A stretch of DNA of 64,000 bases from Yersinia alsatica (GCF_902170305.1 NZ_CABHWW010000005.1:62001-126000), one strand, 5' to 3'. Numbered from the stretch's first letter, positions 30,726 through 42,864 are shown. The notes: generated by a model from the letters alone, not told the origin. Translations and numbers: made by a program.

Positions 30726-31121
30726 ATCGCTTACCACCGGTATGCTTTCATCATTAATCCGTTAAAAAAGACACTTCTCCCTCGTTACCTACATAAGTAA
30801 AAAGTTCATCTTCCTTACCACTCCACTTTTAAGACTTTGCCTAAATGAGCATAACAACATAAAAAATTAGTATTTTTTATTTTTTTCATGCTTAACTTTC
30901 ATCACAATCTGAAAGTAGGAAGAGCATTTAATATGATTATCGCTACTATCTACGATCAGGTATGAAGAAATTACACATATACTTTATTCGTTGAGAGCTC
31001 TCGATAGGGTCATGTTCTAGAGACTAGAATTACCATCATGACTGGGAAAGCTAGGGATAGGCTGTTTAAATTTCTGGCTAAGGTAACTAACAGGTACATA
31101 TACACTTTTAGAGGATCGCAT
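30726..31121. other. 396-bp leader/promoter gap upstream of rpfR with several dyads
   Basis: AT-rich with no gene seen. Contains CTTTCA-N8-TGAAAG near 30896-30915, the palindrome GAGAGCTCTC (30993-31002) and TTCTAG-AGA-CTAGAA (31015-31029). These dyads are close upstream of the PAS-GGDEF-EAL gene and could be regulator sites. An open frame from 31038 joins in phase but its residues do not match the family. Confidence 0.45.
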
Positions 31122-33116
31122 ATGTTCGAAGACCAAGACACATCGATCCTTAACACTTATTTTGGCACCCATAGCCCATTTTGGCGGCTTGCTTTTGATA
31201 GCCAGGCTTTAGAGTTGTCTGCGATTAAAGAAACACCCAATATTGCAATACCTCTGAATTCAGTTCAAACAATGAAAATTCGGAGCTTAACCGGTATTAC
31301 TGCCAGTTTAGATATTGAAATTCAAATTTATGGTCATCCCCTTCATTTACATCTTGTGGGCCGTAAAATTAATGACAAAGAGTGGGGCGGAACAGCTTCC
31401 GCGTACGCTGATACTGAATCTGTCGCCCGTGATTTAGTGATGGGCCTTTCCTTTGCAGAACAGGTAGTTTCTGAAGCTAATTCAGTTATTGTTATTCTTG
31501 ATAAAGATGGTTACGTCCAACGTTTTAATCACCTCAGCGAAGAATATACGGGTAAAAAAGAACAGGACGTCATTGGCAAAAATGTCTATGACTTGTTTAT
31601 GACCGCCAAAGAAGGAGCGTCATCACGCAAAAATATTGAGGGTTTCTTCCAGCGTGGTGCCTCTTATGAGGTTGAGCGTTGGGTTAATACCGTCAAAGGA
31701 AAGCGGCTGTTCTTATTCCGTAATAAATTTGTTCATAGTGGCAGTGGAAAAAACGAACGTTATCTTATCTGTTCCGGCACTGACATTACCAAGGAGAGGC
31801 GCGCTCAAGAGCGTCTCAGGATTCTGGCTAATACCGATATGATTACTGGATTGCCTAACCGCCACGCCATTCATGAACGTATTAATAGCGCAATCCAAAC
31901 CCGTGGTGATACCTCGGTGGGTATTATTTATCTTGATCTCGATAACTTCAAAAAAGTGAATGACCATTATGGTCATATGTTTGGTGATCGATTACTGAAA
32001 GATGTCTCGCTAGCTATATTAAGCTGCTTGGGTGAGAGCGAAATGCTGGCCCGACTTGGCGGTGATGAGTTTATTGTTTTAGTCGAAAATGCCACCATGA
32101 ACTCGCTTGAAACGACAACTCAGCGAATTCTAAACCGCATGAAATTGCCTTTCCGGGTAGGGTTGATTGAAGTATATACCGGATGCTCGATTGGAATAGC
32201 TTTATGCCCAGAGCATGGTGACACACTGGAAAATATTATTCGCAGTGCAGATACCGCCATGTACACAGCAAAAGAACACGGGAAGCAAACCTATTCGATT
32301 TTCTCACAACAGATGAATAAAAAAATCTCAGAATATGTTTGGCTAGATACCAATTTGCGCAAAGGTTTAGAACAACATCAGCTGCAAGTCTATTACCAAC
32401 CTAAAATATCCACAAAAACAGGAAAAGTGCACAGTGTCGAGGCGTTGGTTAGATGGCTATCACCGGAAAGGGGTTTAATTGCTCCGTTGGAGTTTATCTC
32501 ATATGCAGAAGAATCAGGGTTGATCAGACCACTTGGCAAATGGGTTCTACAAACGTCGATGCAACAGGCGGTCGATTGGAAAAAACGCGGGATTAACCTG
32601 CGAGTTGCAGTGAATGTTTCTGCCCGCCAGTTAATTGATGAGGCTATCGTCACCAGCTTTATTGAGTCCCTTGAAGCCAGTAACCTGGAATGCAGTCTGG
32701 TCGATGTTGAATTAACAGAAAGTTGCTTAATTGATGATGAAGATGCTGCCATCAATATCATGAAACAGTTACGGCACTTAGGTGCTCAGGTTCATTTAGA
32801 TGACTTTGGCACGGGTTATTCTTCACTTTCTCAATTAGCACGTATCCCTATTGATGCAATTAAACTAGACCAAAGTTTTGTTCGCCATATTGATAATAAT
32901 CCCATTTCACAATCTCTGGTTCGAGCCATTATTGTTGTCGCCGAGGCACTGAAAATGCGAGTGATTGCCGAAGGGGTGGAGACTCAAGAGGAAGAAGCAT
33001 TTCTCGACTCCATTGGCATTGATGAAAAACAGGGGTTTCTTTACGCCAAACCAATGCCCGCAGATGAACTGGAGCATTGGCTGGTAACACAACACCCTCA
33101 CCTTTTATTGGATTAG
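31122..33116 (+). CDS. rpfR: PAS-GGDEF-EAL c-di-GMP enzyme, RpfR/PdeR type
   Basis: 664 residues from an ATG with AGAGG upstream; it matches E. coli PdeR (YciR/Gmr) from the first residue (MFEDQDTS). Domains: N-terminal region of about 95 residues corresponding to the RpfF-interaction domain of RpfR; PAS (about 105-225); GGDEF intact at 313-317; EAL at 440-442 (EALVRW); PDE loop DDFGTGYSS at 560-568. RpfR proteins bind the fatty acid signal BDSF in the PAS domain, raising c-di-GMP hydrolysis. The convergent neighbour is an RpfF-type synthase, which is why I prefer RpfR over PdeR. Ligand response is inferred. Confidence 0.88.
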   Translation: MFEDQDTSILNTYFGTHSPFWRLAFDSQALELSAIKETPNIAIPLNSVQTMKIRSLTGITASLDIEIQIYGHPLHLHLVGRKINDKEWGGTASAYADTESVARDLVMGLSFAEQVVSEANSVIVILDKDGYVQRFNHLSEEYTGKKEQDVIGKNVYDLFMTAKEGASSRKNIEGFFQRGASYEVERWVNTVKGKRLFLFRNKFVHSGSGKNERYLICSGTDITKERRAQERLRILANTDMITGLPNRHAIHERINSAIQTRGDTSVGIIYLDLDNFKKVNDHYGHMFGDRLLKDVSLAILSCLGESEMLARLGGDEFIVLVENATMNSLETTTQRILNRMKLPFRVGLIEVYTGCSIGIALCPEHGDTLENIIRSADTAMYTAKEHGKQTYSIFSQQMNKKISEYVWLDTNLRKGLEQHQLQVYYQPKISTKTGKVHSVEALVRWLSPERGLIAPLEFISYAEESGLIRPLGKWVLQTSMQQAVDWKKRGINLRVAVNVSARQLIDEAIVTSFIESLEASNLECSLVDVELTESCLIDDEDAAINIMKQLRHLGAQVHLDDFGTGYSSLSQLARIPIDAIKLDQSFVRHIDNNPISQSLVRAIIVVAEALKMRVIAEGVETQEEEAFLDSIGIDEKQGFLYAKPMPADELEHWLVTQHPHLLLD

Positions 33117-33126
33117 GTGTACAGCA

Positions 33127-33993
33127 CTATATTGCTTTTGGCATTGCCGAAGTATGCCGGTCTTGCAACATGACTAACCGCTCGATATAAGCGATATCTT
33201 TTGGTTCAATAGAAAATGCCGAATCTACCCAGTCTTCAGTAATATCCATTAACTCAGAACGTGTTAATTGCAAAACACGCTGACGAACTCGAATCATCGC
33301 CCTCATACCATTTAGCTTAGGCCTGATCGTGTCTATAAAGGTGCGAGTTGCAAGATAAGCATCACCTGGCTGAAATAACTTATCAACTAATCCACGGCTC
33401 TCATACCATTCCGCAGCATGGGGTTCACCAGTCCAAATCAATTGTTCCGCGACCCTCATACCTGCCTTTCTGGCAACAAGTGAATACCCCCCCATACCCG
33501 GAAATAGATTAAAAGCTATCTCTGGAAAACCCATTCTGGCTGTGGTTTGCGCCAACACAAAATGATGAGCCAATGCCGCCTCAAACCCTCCACCTAAAGC
33601 ACTACCTTCAATCATCGCGATAGATATCGCCCCAGTATCAAAGCCACGCGCAGCGGCATGGACACAATCGACACACGCGCGAGCATATGCCATGAGTGCT
33701 TCGCGTTTGCGACTTTTGATCATTTGTGCAAAAAAGCTTAAATCCCCTCCCACATTAAACATATTGGGCACCACTGAGCCAGTTACCCAAAAATCGATGG
33801 GTAATTTTGACTCTTTAGCCGCCTGTACTAGCGTCATAATATTTTCAATTAACTCTAGATTAAAACAAGGGCGCGGATGAGCTCGTAGTAACATCCACAT
33901 GGTATTACGGCCTTCTTCATAATAAGCCGATATTTGAGATAAATGGCCGGCTTCAGTAAAAGGGCGGCAACTAGGCAGATTAATCATATTCAT
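33127..33993 (-). CDS. rpfF: RpfF-type DSF synthase (crotonase superfamily)
   Basis: 288 residues, close to Xanthomonas RpfF. The crotonase core carries the RpfF-specific pattern: PRPCFNLELIENI, FNVGGDLSFF (80-88), then ALGGGFEAAL with Glu138 and MGFPEIAFNLFPGMG with Glu158. The 20-residue spacing matches the two catalytic glutamates of RpfF (141 and 161 in Xanthomonas). RpfF acts as acyl-ACP dehydratase and thioesterase to release cis-2 unsaturated fatty acids. Start 33993 or 33987 (GGATGGA upstream fits both). Its stop is 10 bases from that of rpfR. Family call is strong; the acyl chain made is unknown. Confidence 0.87.
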   Translation of the reverse strand: MNMINLPSCRPFTEAGHLSQISAYYEEGRNTMWMLLRAHPRPCFNLELIENIMTLVQAAKESKLPIDFWVTGSVVPNMFNVGGDLSFFAQMIKSRKREALMAYARACVDCVHAAARGFDTGAISIAMIEGSALGGGFEAALAHHFVLAQTTARMGFPEIAFNLFPGMGGYSLVARKAGMRVAEQLIWTGEPHAAEWYESRGLVDKLFQPGDAYLATRTFIDTIRPKLNGMRAMIRVRQRVLQLTRSELMDITEDWVDSAFSIEPKDIAYIERLVMLQDRHTSAMPKAI

Positions 33994-34280
33994 ATTCCAT
34001 CCAATGAGTGAGTTGAACACAGATAGTGCTATCGCCTTATCCTCCTTGAGGAAACGCTACATTTGCCTTAATGACGGCAACTTAAGCTGGCAGATAAATA
34101 GTGAGTCACCCAATGGATAAATGACGGGGAATGCAGTAAAAATTTAAACAAGCGGGATGTTTAGGAGACAATTAAAGAATGGGTAGAATATATATGTTCA
34201 AGAAGGTTGAATTTCAGATGAAAAAAACCTGCCATTATGGATAAAATGCTGACTGAATTTTTATCCCTAACGGATTTCTT

Positions 34281-35495
34281 ATGCTACAAATTCTCCATTT
34301 TCTCTTAGCGCTGATTGCTATTGCGGTCTTGGCTTTACTCGCAAGTCATGATCGTAAAAACATCAAACTGCGCTATATTTTTCAGTTACTAATTATAGAA
34401 ATTGCCTTGGCATATTTCTTTTTACACTCAGAAAGTGGCTTGGGCGCGATAAAATACTTTGCTGGACTATTCGAATCTTTGATGAAATTTGCCGCAATAG
34501 GCACCAGTTTTGTTTTTGGTAACATGAATGAGCAAGGATTAGCATTTATATTCCTCAATGTCCTTTGCCCAATCATTTTTGTGTCCGCATTGATTGGTAT
34601 TTTACAGCATTTCCGTATCTTGCCGCTCATCATCCGGGTCGTCGGCACATTGCTATCCAAAGTAAATGGCATGGGAAAACTGGAATCTTTTAATGCCGTA
34701 AGTACCTTAATTTTAGGGCAATCAGAAAATTTCATTGCCTATAAAGGCATTATTGCTGATATATCGCCACGCAGAATGTACACCATGGCCGCCACGGCAA
34801 TGTCGACAGTATCCATGTCAATTGTAAGTGCTTACATGACCATGCTCGATCCAAAATTTGTGGTTACAGCACTCATACTGAATATGTTTAGTACTTTTAT
34901 TGTTCTTTCTATTATTAACCCATACCCAGTCACAGAAGAACCTGAATTAAAACTGAATAAGCTTCATGAAGACCAAAGTTTTTTTGAAATGCTCGGGGAA
35001 TATATTCTGGCCGGTTTTAAAATCGCCATGATTATAGCTGCCATGTTAATCGGGTTTATTGCTATCATTTCTGCTATTAATGCTTTATTTAGCACTTTAT
35101 TCAATATCAGTTTCCAAGGCGTGCTGGGATATCTATTTTATCCACTCGCACTACTGATTGGCATCCCAGCTCAAGATGCTTTACAGGCTGGCAGTATTAT
35201 GGCGACCAAATTAGTAGCAAATGAGTTCGTAGCCATGATTGAGCTGAAAAAGGTTGCAGCCGAAATGTCACCGCGTGGTTTGGGTATTCTCTCGGTCTTT
35301 TTAGTCTCTTTTGCTAACTTCGCCTCAATTGGCATTGTTGCTGGTGCCATTAAAGGGTTGAATGAGCAGCAAGGCAATGTGGTCTCACGATTTGGATTAA
35401 AGCTAGTGTATGGTTCATACTTTGGTCAGTTTACTTTCTGCCGCGATTGCCGGCCTTGTCTTGTGAGCCAAACTTACTCTAGCCGTACAGAATAA
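34281..35495 (+). CDS. Nucleoside transporter, NupC/CNT family, frameshifted near the C-terminus
   Basis: Concentrative nucleoside permease with many membrane helices. Family motifs: [58 protein letters not shown] and [20 protein letters not shown]. After KLVYGS (about 35417) the frame reads [10 protein letters not shown] and a foreign tail to 35495. Dropping one base near 35417 restores [15 protein letters not shown] with a TGA stop at 35464-35466, the normal family ending (394 residues). So there is a +1 (or -2) slip in nature or in the assembly. Only the last helix is changed; activity is uncertain. Close to E. coli PsuT/NupC. Confidence 0.88.
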   Translation: MLQILHFLLALIAIAVLALLASHDRKNIKLRYIFQLLIIEIALAYFFLHSESGLGAIKYFAGLFESLMKFAAIGTSFVFGNMNEQGLAFIFLNVLCPIIFVSALIGILQHFRILPLIIRVVGTLLSKVNGMGKLESFNAVSTLILGQSENFIAYKGIIADISPRRMYTMAATAMSTVSMSIVSAYMTMLDPKFVVTALILNMFSTFIVLSIINPYPVTEEPELKLNKLHEDQSFFEMLGEYILAGFKIAMIIAAMLIGFIAIISAINALFSTLFNISFQGVLGYLFYPLALLIGIPAQDALQAGSIMATKLVANEFVAMIELKKVAAEMSPRGLGILSVFLVSFANFASIGIVAGAIKGLNEQQGNVVSRFGLKLVYGSYFGQFTFCRDCRPCLVSQTYSSRTE

Positions 35496-35504
35496 ATAAT
35501 AAGT

Positions 35505-35543
35505 CGGCCTTTTACCTCTCGTTATTTCGAAGGTAGAAGGCCG
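35505..35543. terminator. Bidirectional hairpin between the nucleoside transporter and DUF3574 genes
   Basis: Arms CGGCCTTTTACCT and AGGTAGAAGGCCG pair over 13 positions with one wobble. It sits in a convergent gap. Confidence 0.6.
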
Positions 35544-35566
35544 GAATTCAGACTCAAAATTTACGC

Positions 35567-36031
35567 TTAGAAATCAACGCAGACAGCCGCATCAACTCGC
35601 ATAACGGATTCTTGCGCAAACTGCTGTTTATAACGGGAACGCAGAGTTTCAATCGCATTTTCTTTGTCATCGTTATGAATAAGCACCAACGCCCTGCTGC
35701 TTTCTTTGGCGACCTTGCCATCATTCCCCAACCATTGCCCTTTAGCCTCAATAACTGTCAGACCATCTTTAAAACGGCTGGTGACATCATTATCGACGAA
35801 AGACTGCCATTCAGTCGATGAAATGGCGGGGCCATGAGGGCGGTTCAAGCCAAAATAGAGTGTCGTTTGTGTCATTGGTTCACCTTTAACACAAACCGGA
35901 GCTACAACCTTCACCACTGATTTATTTGCATGGCTAGTGCTATCAATACAACCCGTTAGTAATGCTCCAACGGTAACCACACTCGCTAAAAGTACAGCCC
36001 GATATTGGAACGGATTAACCCACTTATCCAT
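35567..36031 (-). CDS. DUF3574 lipoprotein
   Basis: 154 residues starting at the ATG at 36031, with GGGA upstream; a TTG two codons earlier is also open. N-terminal signal with lipobox LLTGC (Cys near residue 28), then the DUF3574 core: TTLYFGLNRPHGPAISSTEW, FVDNDVTSRFKDGLTV, ALVLIHND and SVMRVDAAVCVDF. Role unknown; probably periplasm-facing. Right-most gene of the accessory block. Confidence 0.85.
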   Translation of the reverse strand: MDKWVNPFQYRAVLLASVVTVGALLTGCIDSTSHANKSVVKVVAPVCVKGEPMTQTTLYFGLNRPHGPAISSTEWQSFVDNDVTSRFKDGLTVIEAKGQWLGNDGKVAKESSRALVLIHNDDKENAIETLRSRYKQQFAQESVMRVDAAVCVDF

Positions 36032-36037
36032 GAACAA

Positions 36038-36348
36038 ATCCCACTGAAATAAAAGATAAAATAGAAATAAAAGCTATCATCCGACGAATAACTCTGCAAT
36101 AAGACGAGATAATCATAAAAGCGCTCAATAGTGTTACCACCCCTCTTCAATAGAGTGGTTTTTCACCTAGAATTATTAATGAATAATTATCACATCATTC
36201 ATTTTTTATGAATATATATTAATAAGATAGCTAATATTTTGATTAGATTAAGTAATCCTAAATGCATGGCTTAGAAAATCTCAGTCGCATCGTTATCTCT
36301 TAGTGACTACTCTGCGGCCTTTGCAGCCACTAAGAAATTTAATTCATT
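36038..36348. other. 311-bp AT-rich divergent gap
   Basis: Between the DUF3574 gene and yicG, with no gene recognised. Strongly AT-rich stretches (36165-36240), presumably promoters in both directions. It marks the right junction of the accessory block with the backbone. Confidence 0.5.
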
Positions 36349-36966
36349 ATGCTACTCAGTGTTCTTTATATTATTGGTATCACAGCTGAAGCCATGACCG
36401 GAGCACTGGCTGCGGGCCGCCGTCAAATGGATATGTTTGGCGTCATTATTATTGCCTCTGCAACCGCCATTGGCGGGGGTTCGGTCAGAGACATGCTACT
36501 AGGCCATTATCCACTTGGCTGGGTTAAACATCCGGAATACATTGTCATTGTCGCCATTGCCGCGATAGTCACAACTTGGATGGCGCCATTAATGAAGCAT
36601 TTGCGGCATTTATTTCTAGTGCTTGATGCTATTGGCCTTATTGTTTTTTCCATTATTGGTGCACAAATTGCTCTCGACATGGGCCACAGTACGATCATTG
36701 CGGCGATTGCAGCCGTGATTACCGGTGTCTTTGGTGGTGTTCTGCGCGATATGTTCTGTAACTGTATCCCGTTAGTATTTCAGAAAGAAATCTATGCCGG
36801 TATCTCATTTGCCGCCGCTTGGATCTATATTGCTCTGCAATACACTCCGCTGTCTCATAACTGGGTTGTTATCATTACACTCGTCACAGGGCTGAGCGCA
36901 CGATTACTGGCATTGAGATTCCGTCTTGGTCTGCCAGTATTCAAATATGAGCACTCTGAGCATTAA
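36349..36966 (+). CDS. yicG: TRIC/UPF0126-family membrane protein YicG
   Basis: 205 residues, about seven membrane helices in two repeated halves, each with the signature glycine motif: [13 protein letters not shown] (about 43-55) and [13 protein letters not shown] (about 128-140). Bacterial relatives of trimeric intracellular cation channels; the transported ion is unproven. It is followed by convergent ligB, the E. coli order. Confidence 0.92.
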   Translation: MLLSVLYIIGITAEAMTGALAAGRRQMDMFGVIIIASATAIGGGSVRDMLLGHYPLGWVKHPEYIVIVAIAAIVTTWMAPLMKHLRHLFLVLDAIGLIVFSIIGAQIALDMGHSTIIAAIAAVITGVFGGVLRDMFCNCIPLVFQKEIYAGISFAAAWIYIALQYTPLSHNWVVIITLVTGLSARLLALRFRLGLPVFKYEHSEH

Positions 36967-36983
36967 GCTAAGCCCGCAGAGGA

Positions 36984-38934
<1,951 letters not shown>

Positions 38935-39062
38935 TATACACCCAACATAATTGGCGTTGCAGATAGGCTGTAAGCGAGCAAATCACGGATTCCTGATAAC
39001 ATCAGCGACTCTGGCGAGAAAACCCCGCGAGCCCCACTGTAACTTCAACTAATAAGGGTATA
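38935..39062. repeat. Dispersed repeat, diverged copy C
   Basis: About 128 bp with TATACACCC at the left end and GGGTATA at the right, an imperfect terminal inverted repeat. The interior retains TTGGCGTTGCAGATAGGC, AAGCGAGCAAATC and ACTTCAACT, diverged versions of copy A blocks. It ends 27 bases before the gmk ATG, so it forms the gmk 5' UTR. Confidence 0.6.
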
Positions 39063-39079
39063 TCAACCTAATCAACTGA

Positions 39080-39712
<633 letters not shown>

Positions 39713-39766
39713 ACAGAGTTTCAGTATCATGCCCAGTCATTTCGTCACCTGTGGAGTAGCAGAATT

Positions 39767-40042
39767 ATGGCACGCGTAACTGTTCAAGACGCTGTAGAGA
39801 AAATTGGTAACCGTTTTGACCTGGTGTTGGTCGCTGCTCGTCGGGCACGTCAAATCCAGTCCGGCGGTAAAGACGCTCTGGTTCCAGAAGAAAACGATAA
39901 AGTTACTGTGATTGCGCTGCGCGAAATCGAAGAAGGCCTGATTACTAATCAGATTCTTGATGTGCGTGAACGCCAAGAACAGCAAGAGCAGGAAGCCGCA
40001 GAGATCCAAGCGGTAACCGCAATTGCTGAAGGTCGTCGTTAA
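39767..40042 (+). CDS. rpoZ: RNA polymerase omega subunit
   Basis: 91 residues beginning [20 protein letters not shown], with [13 protein letters not shown] and the Glu/Gln-rich tail, as in E. coli. Omega helps fold beta' and forms ppGpp site 1 with it; its gene next to spoT is the enteric arrangement. Confidence 0.98.
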
Positions 40043-40060
40043 TTAGACAGCGAGTCTGCT

Positions 40061-42166
40061 TTGTACCTGTTTGAAAGCCTGAATCTGCTGATTCAACGTT
40101 ACCTGCCAGAGGAGCAGATTAAGCGCCTCAAACAGGCATATCTTGTCGCACGTGATGCTCACGAGGGTCAGACACGCTCCAGTGGTGAGCCTTATATCAC
40201 TCACCCGGTTGCTGTGGCCTGTATTCTCGCGGAGATGCGGCTCGATTACGAAACCTTAATGGCGGCATTGTTGCATGACGTCATCGAGGATACCCCTGCT
40301 ACATATCAAGATATGGAGCAATTGTTTGGGAAGAGCGTAGCCGAGTTGGTCGAGGGTGTCTCTAAACTCGACAAACTGAACTTCCGTGACAAGAAAGAAG
40401 CCCAGGCGGAAAACTTCCGCAAAATGATCATGGCGATGGTGCAAGATATCCGCGTCATTTTGATCAAGCTGGCTGACCGCACCCATAACATGCGAACTTT
40501 GGGCTCGTTACGCCCGGATAAACGCCGTCGAATTGCTCGTGAAACCCTTGAAATATATAGCCCTCTGGCCCATCGGCTAGGTATTCACCATTTAAAAACC
40601 GAGCTGGAAGAGCTGGGTTTTGAAGCGCTCTACCCTAATCGCTACCGCGTCATTAAAGAAGTGGTAAAAGCGGCTCGCGGTAACCGCAAAGAGATGATTC
40701 AGAAAATCTTGGCGGAGATTGAAGGGCGTCTGACCGAGGCGGGGATCCCTTGCCGTGTCAGTGGTCGTGAAAAGCATCTCTATTCCATCTATTGCAAGAT
40801 GAACCTGAAGGAGCAGCGTTTTCACTCCATCATGGATATCTATGCTTTTCGGGTTATCGTTAAAGAAGTCGATACTTGCTACCGTGTTCTGGGTCAGGCT
40901 CACAGCCTGTATAAACCCCGTCCGGGCCGCGTAAAAGACTACATCGCCATCCCTAAGGCTAACGGCTATCAATCATTGCATACCTCATTAATCGGCCCTC
41001 ATGGGGTTCCGGTAGAGGTGCAAATACGTACTGAAGATATGGATCAGATGGCCGAAATGGGGGTTGCGGCACACTGGGCTTATAAAGAGCAAGGTGAGTC
41101 CGGCACCACCGCACAGATCCGCGCTCAGCGCTGGATGCAAAGCTTGCTGGAGCTCCAGCAAAGTGCGGGCAGCTCATTTGAATTTATTGAAAGTGTAAAA
41201 TCTGATCTTTTCCCTGATGAGATTTACGTTTTCACCCCGGAAGGACGCATTGTTGAATTACCTGCTGGCGCAACACCGGTCGACTTTGCTTATGCTGTGC
41301 ATACCGATATCGGTCATGCTTGTGTGGGCGCTCGTGTTGACCGCCAGCCATACCCGCTTTCTCAGTCACTGAGCAGTGGTCAAACCGTTGAAATCATTAC
41401 CGCTCCGGGTGCACGGCCAAATGCGGCCTGGCTGAATTTTGTCGTCAGTTCGAAAGCACGCGCTAAAATTCGCCAATTACTGAAAAACCTTAAACGTGAT
41501 GAGTCGGTCAGCCTTGGCCGTCGGTTACTGAATCATGCATTGGGGAATGGGCGGAAACTCTCTGATATTTCAGAAGAAAATATCAAGCGCGAGTTGGACC
41601 GCATGAAGCTGGCTACGCTGGATGATTTACTGGCGGAAATTGGCTTGGGTAATGCAATGAGTGTCGTGGTGGCTAAAAACCTCTTAGGTGACCCATCAAC
41701 ACTGGCAACCTCCGGAGGTACCCGCAATTTGGCAATTAAAGGTGCTGATGGTGTTCTGATTACCTTTGCCAAGTGCTGCCGTCCAATTCCGGGTGACCCG
41801 ATTATCGCCCATATTAGCCCAGGTAAAGGTTTGGTTATCCATCACGAATCCTGCCGTAATATTCGTGGTTACCAAAAAGAGCCTGAGAAATTTATGGCGG
41901 TTGAATGGGATAAAGAGACTGAGCAAGAGTTTATTGCTGAAATCAAAGTCGACATGTTCAATCAACAAGGTGCTTTGGCGAATCTGACGGCGGCAATTAA
42001 TGCTGCTGAATCTAATATTCAGAGTCTGAATACTGAAGAGAAAGATGGCCGGGTATACAGCGCCTTTATTCGCCTGACTACTCGTGACCGAGTCCATCTG
42101 GCTAACATTATGCGTAAGATTCGTATCATGCCAGATGTGGTTAAAGTCAGCCGTAATCGTAATTAA
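40061..42166 (+). CDS. spoT: Bifunctional (p)ppGpp synthetase/hydrolase SpoT
   Basis: 701 residues from a TTG start, as in E. coli; it begins 18 bases after the rpoZ stop. Domains: HD hydrolase with His72-Asp73 in LLHDVIEDT; weak synthetase domain (GRVKDYIAIPKANGYQSLH); TGS (FPDEIYVFTPEGRIVELPAGATPVDFA region); helical/zinc-finger-like middle; C-terminal ACT. Main hydrolase of the alarmone, responding to carbon, iron and fatty acid starvation. Confidence 0.98.
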   Translation: MYLFESLNLLIQRYLPEEQIKRLKQAYLVARDAHEGQTRSSGEPYITHPVAVACILAEMRLDYETLMAALLHDVIEDTPATYQDMEQLFGKSVAELVEGVSKLDKLNFRDKKEAQAENFRKMIMAMVQDIRVILIKLADRTHNMRTLGSLRPDKRRRIARETLEIYSPLAHRLGIHHLKTELEELGFEALYPNRYRVIKEVVKAARGNRKEMIQKILAEIEGRLTEAGIPCRVSGREKHLYSIYCKMNLKEQRFHSIMDIYAFRVIVKEVDTCYRVLGQAHSLYKPRPGRVKDYIAIPKANGYQSLHTSLIGPHGVPVEVQIRTEDMDQMAEMGVAAHWAYKEQGESGTTAQIRAQRWMQSLLELQQSAGSSFEFIESVKSDLFPDEIYVFTPEGRIVELPAGATPVDFAYAVHTDIGHACVGARVDRQPYPLSQSLSSGQTVEIITAPGARPNAAWLNFVVSSKARAKIRQLLKNLKRDESVSLGRRLLNHALGNGRKLSDISEENIKRELDRMKLATLDDLLAEIGLGNAMSVVVAKNLLGDPSTLATSGGTRNLAIKGADGVLITFAKCCRPIPGDPIIAHISPGKGLVIHHESCRNIRGYQKEPEKFMAVEWDKETEQEFIAEIKVDMFNQQGALANLTAAINAAESNIQSLNTEEKDGRVYSAFIRLTTRDRVHLANIMRKIRIMPDVVKVSRNRN

Positions 42167-42171
42167 CGCCT

Positions 42172-42864
42172 ATGAATCCTCAACGCTATGCGCGGATTTG
42201 TGAAATGCTTGCCACCAGGCAGCCGGATCTAACGGTCTGTCTGGAGCAAGTCCATAAACCCCATAATGTGTCGGCGATTATTCGTACTGCTGATGCCGTC
42301 GGTATTCATCAAGTACATGCCATTTGGCCAACTACCCAAATGTACACGCGACTTTCTTCTGCCGCAGGAAGCAACAGTTGGGTTCAGGTCAAAACACATT
42401 CTCATATTGCTGATGCTATTACCCATCTGAAATCGCAGGGTATGCAAATACTGGCGACTCATCTATCTGATAAGGCTGTCGATTTTCGTGAAATCGACTA
42501 CACCCGCCCTACCTGTATTTTAATGGGGCAGGAAAAAACCGGCATATCTCAAGAAGCACTGGCACTGGCCGATCAGGACATCATTATTCCGATGATCGGA
42601 ATGGTGCAATCACTGAATGTCTCGGTCGCCTCTGCGTTGATTTTATATGAAGCGCAGCGACAGCGGCAAAATGCAGGTATGTATCAGCGGGCGCAGAGTG
42701 TTTTGCCACAAGAAGAGCAGCAGCGACTCTTGTTTGAAGGTGGATACCCGGTATTGGCGCAAGTAGCCAAACGTAAAGGGCTTCCCCAGCCTTATATCGA
42801 TGACCAAGGCCAGGTTATTGCCGATGCGCAATGGTGGTCAGCCATGCAATCCACGGAGTCTTAA
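42172..42864 (+). CDS. trmH: tRNA (guanosine-18-2'-O)-methyltransferase
   Basis: SPOUT enzyme methylating G18 in the D-loop. 230 residues. HNVSAIIRTADAVG (motif 1), LMGQEKTGIS (motif 2) and MVQSLNVSVASALILYEAQRQR (motif 3) are intact. Starts six bases after spoT and its stop abuts recG. Confidence 0.97.
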   Translation: MNPQRYARICEMLATRQPDLTVCLEQVHKPHNVSAIIRTADAVGIHQVHAIWPTTQMYTRLSSAAGSNSWVQVKTHSHIADAITHLKSQGMQILATHLSDKAVDFREIDYTRPTCILMGQEKTGISQEALALADQDIIIPMIGMVQSLNVSVASALILYEAQRQRQNAGMYQRAQSVLPQEEQQRLLFEGGYPVLAQVAKRKGLPQPYIDDQGQVIADAQWWSAMQSTES

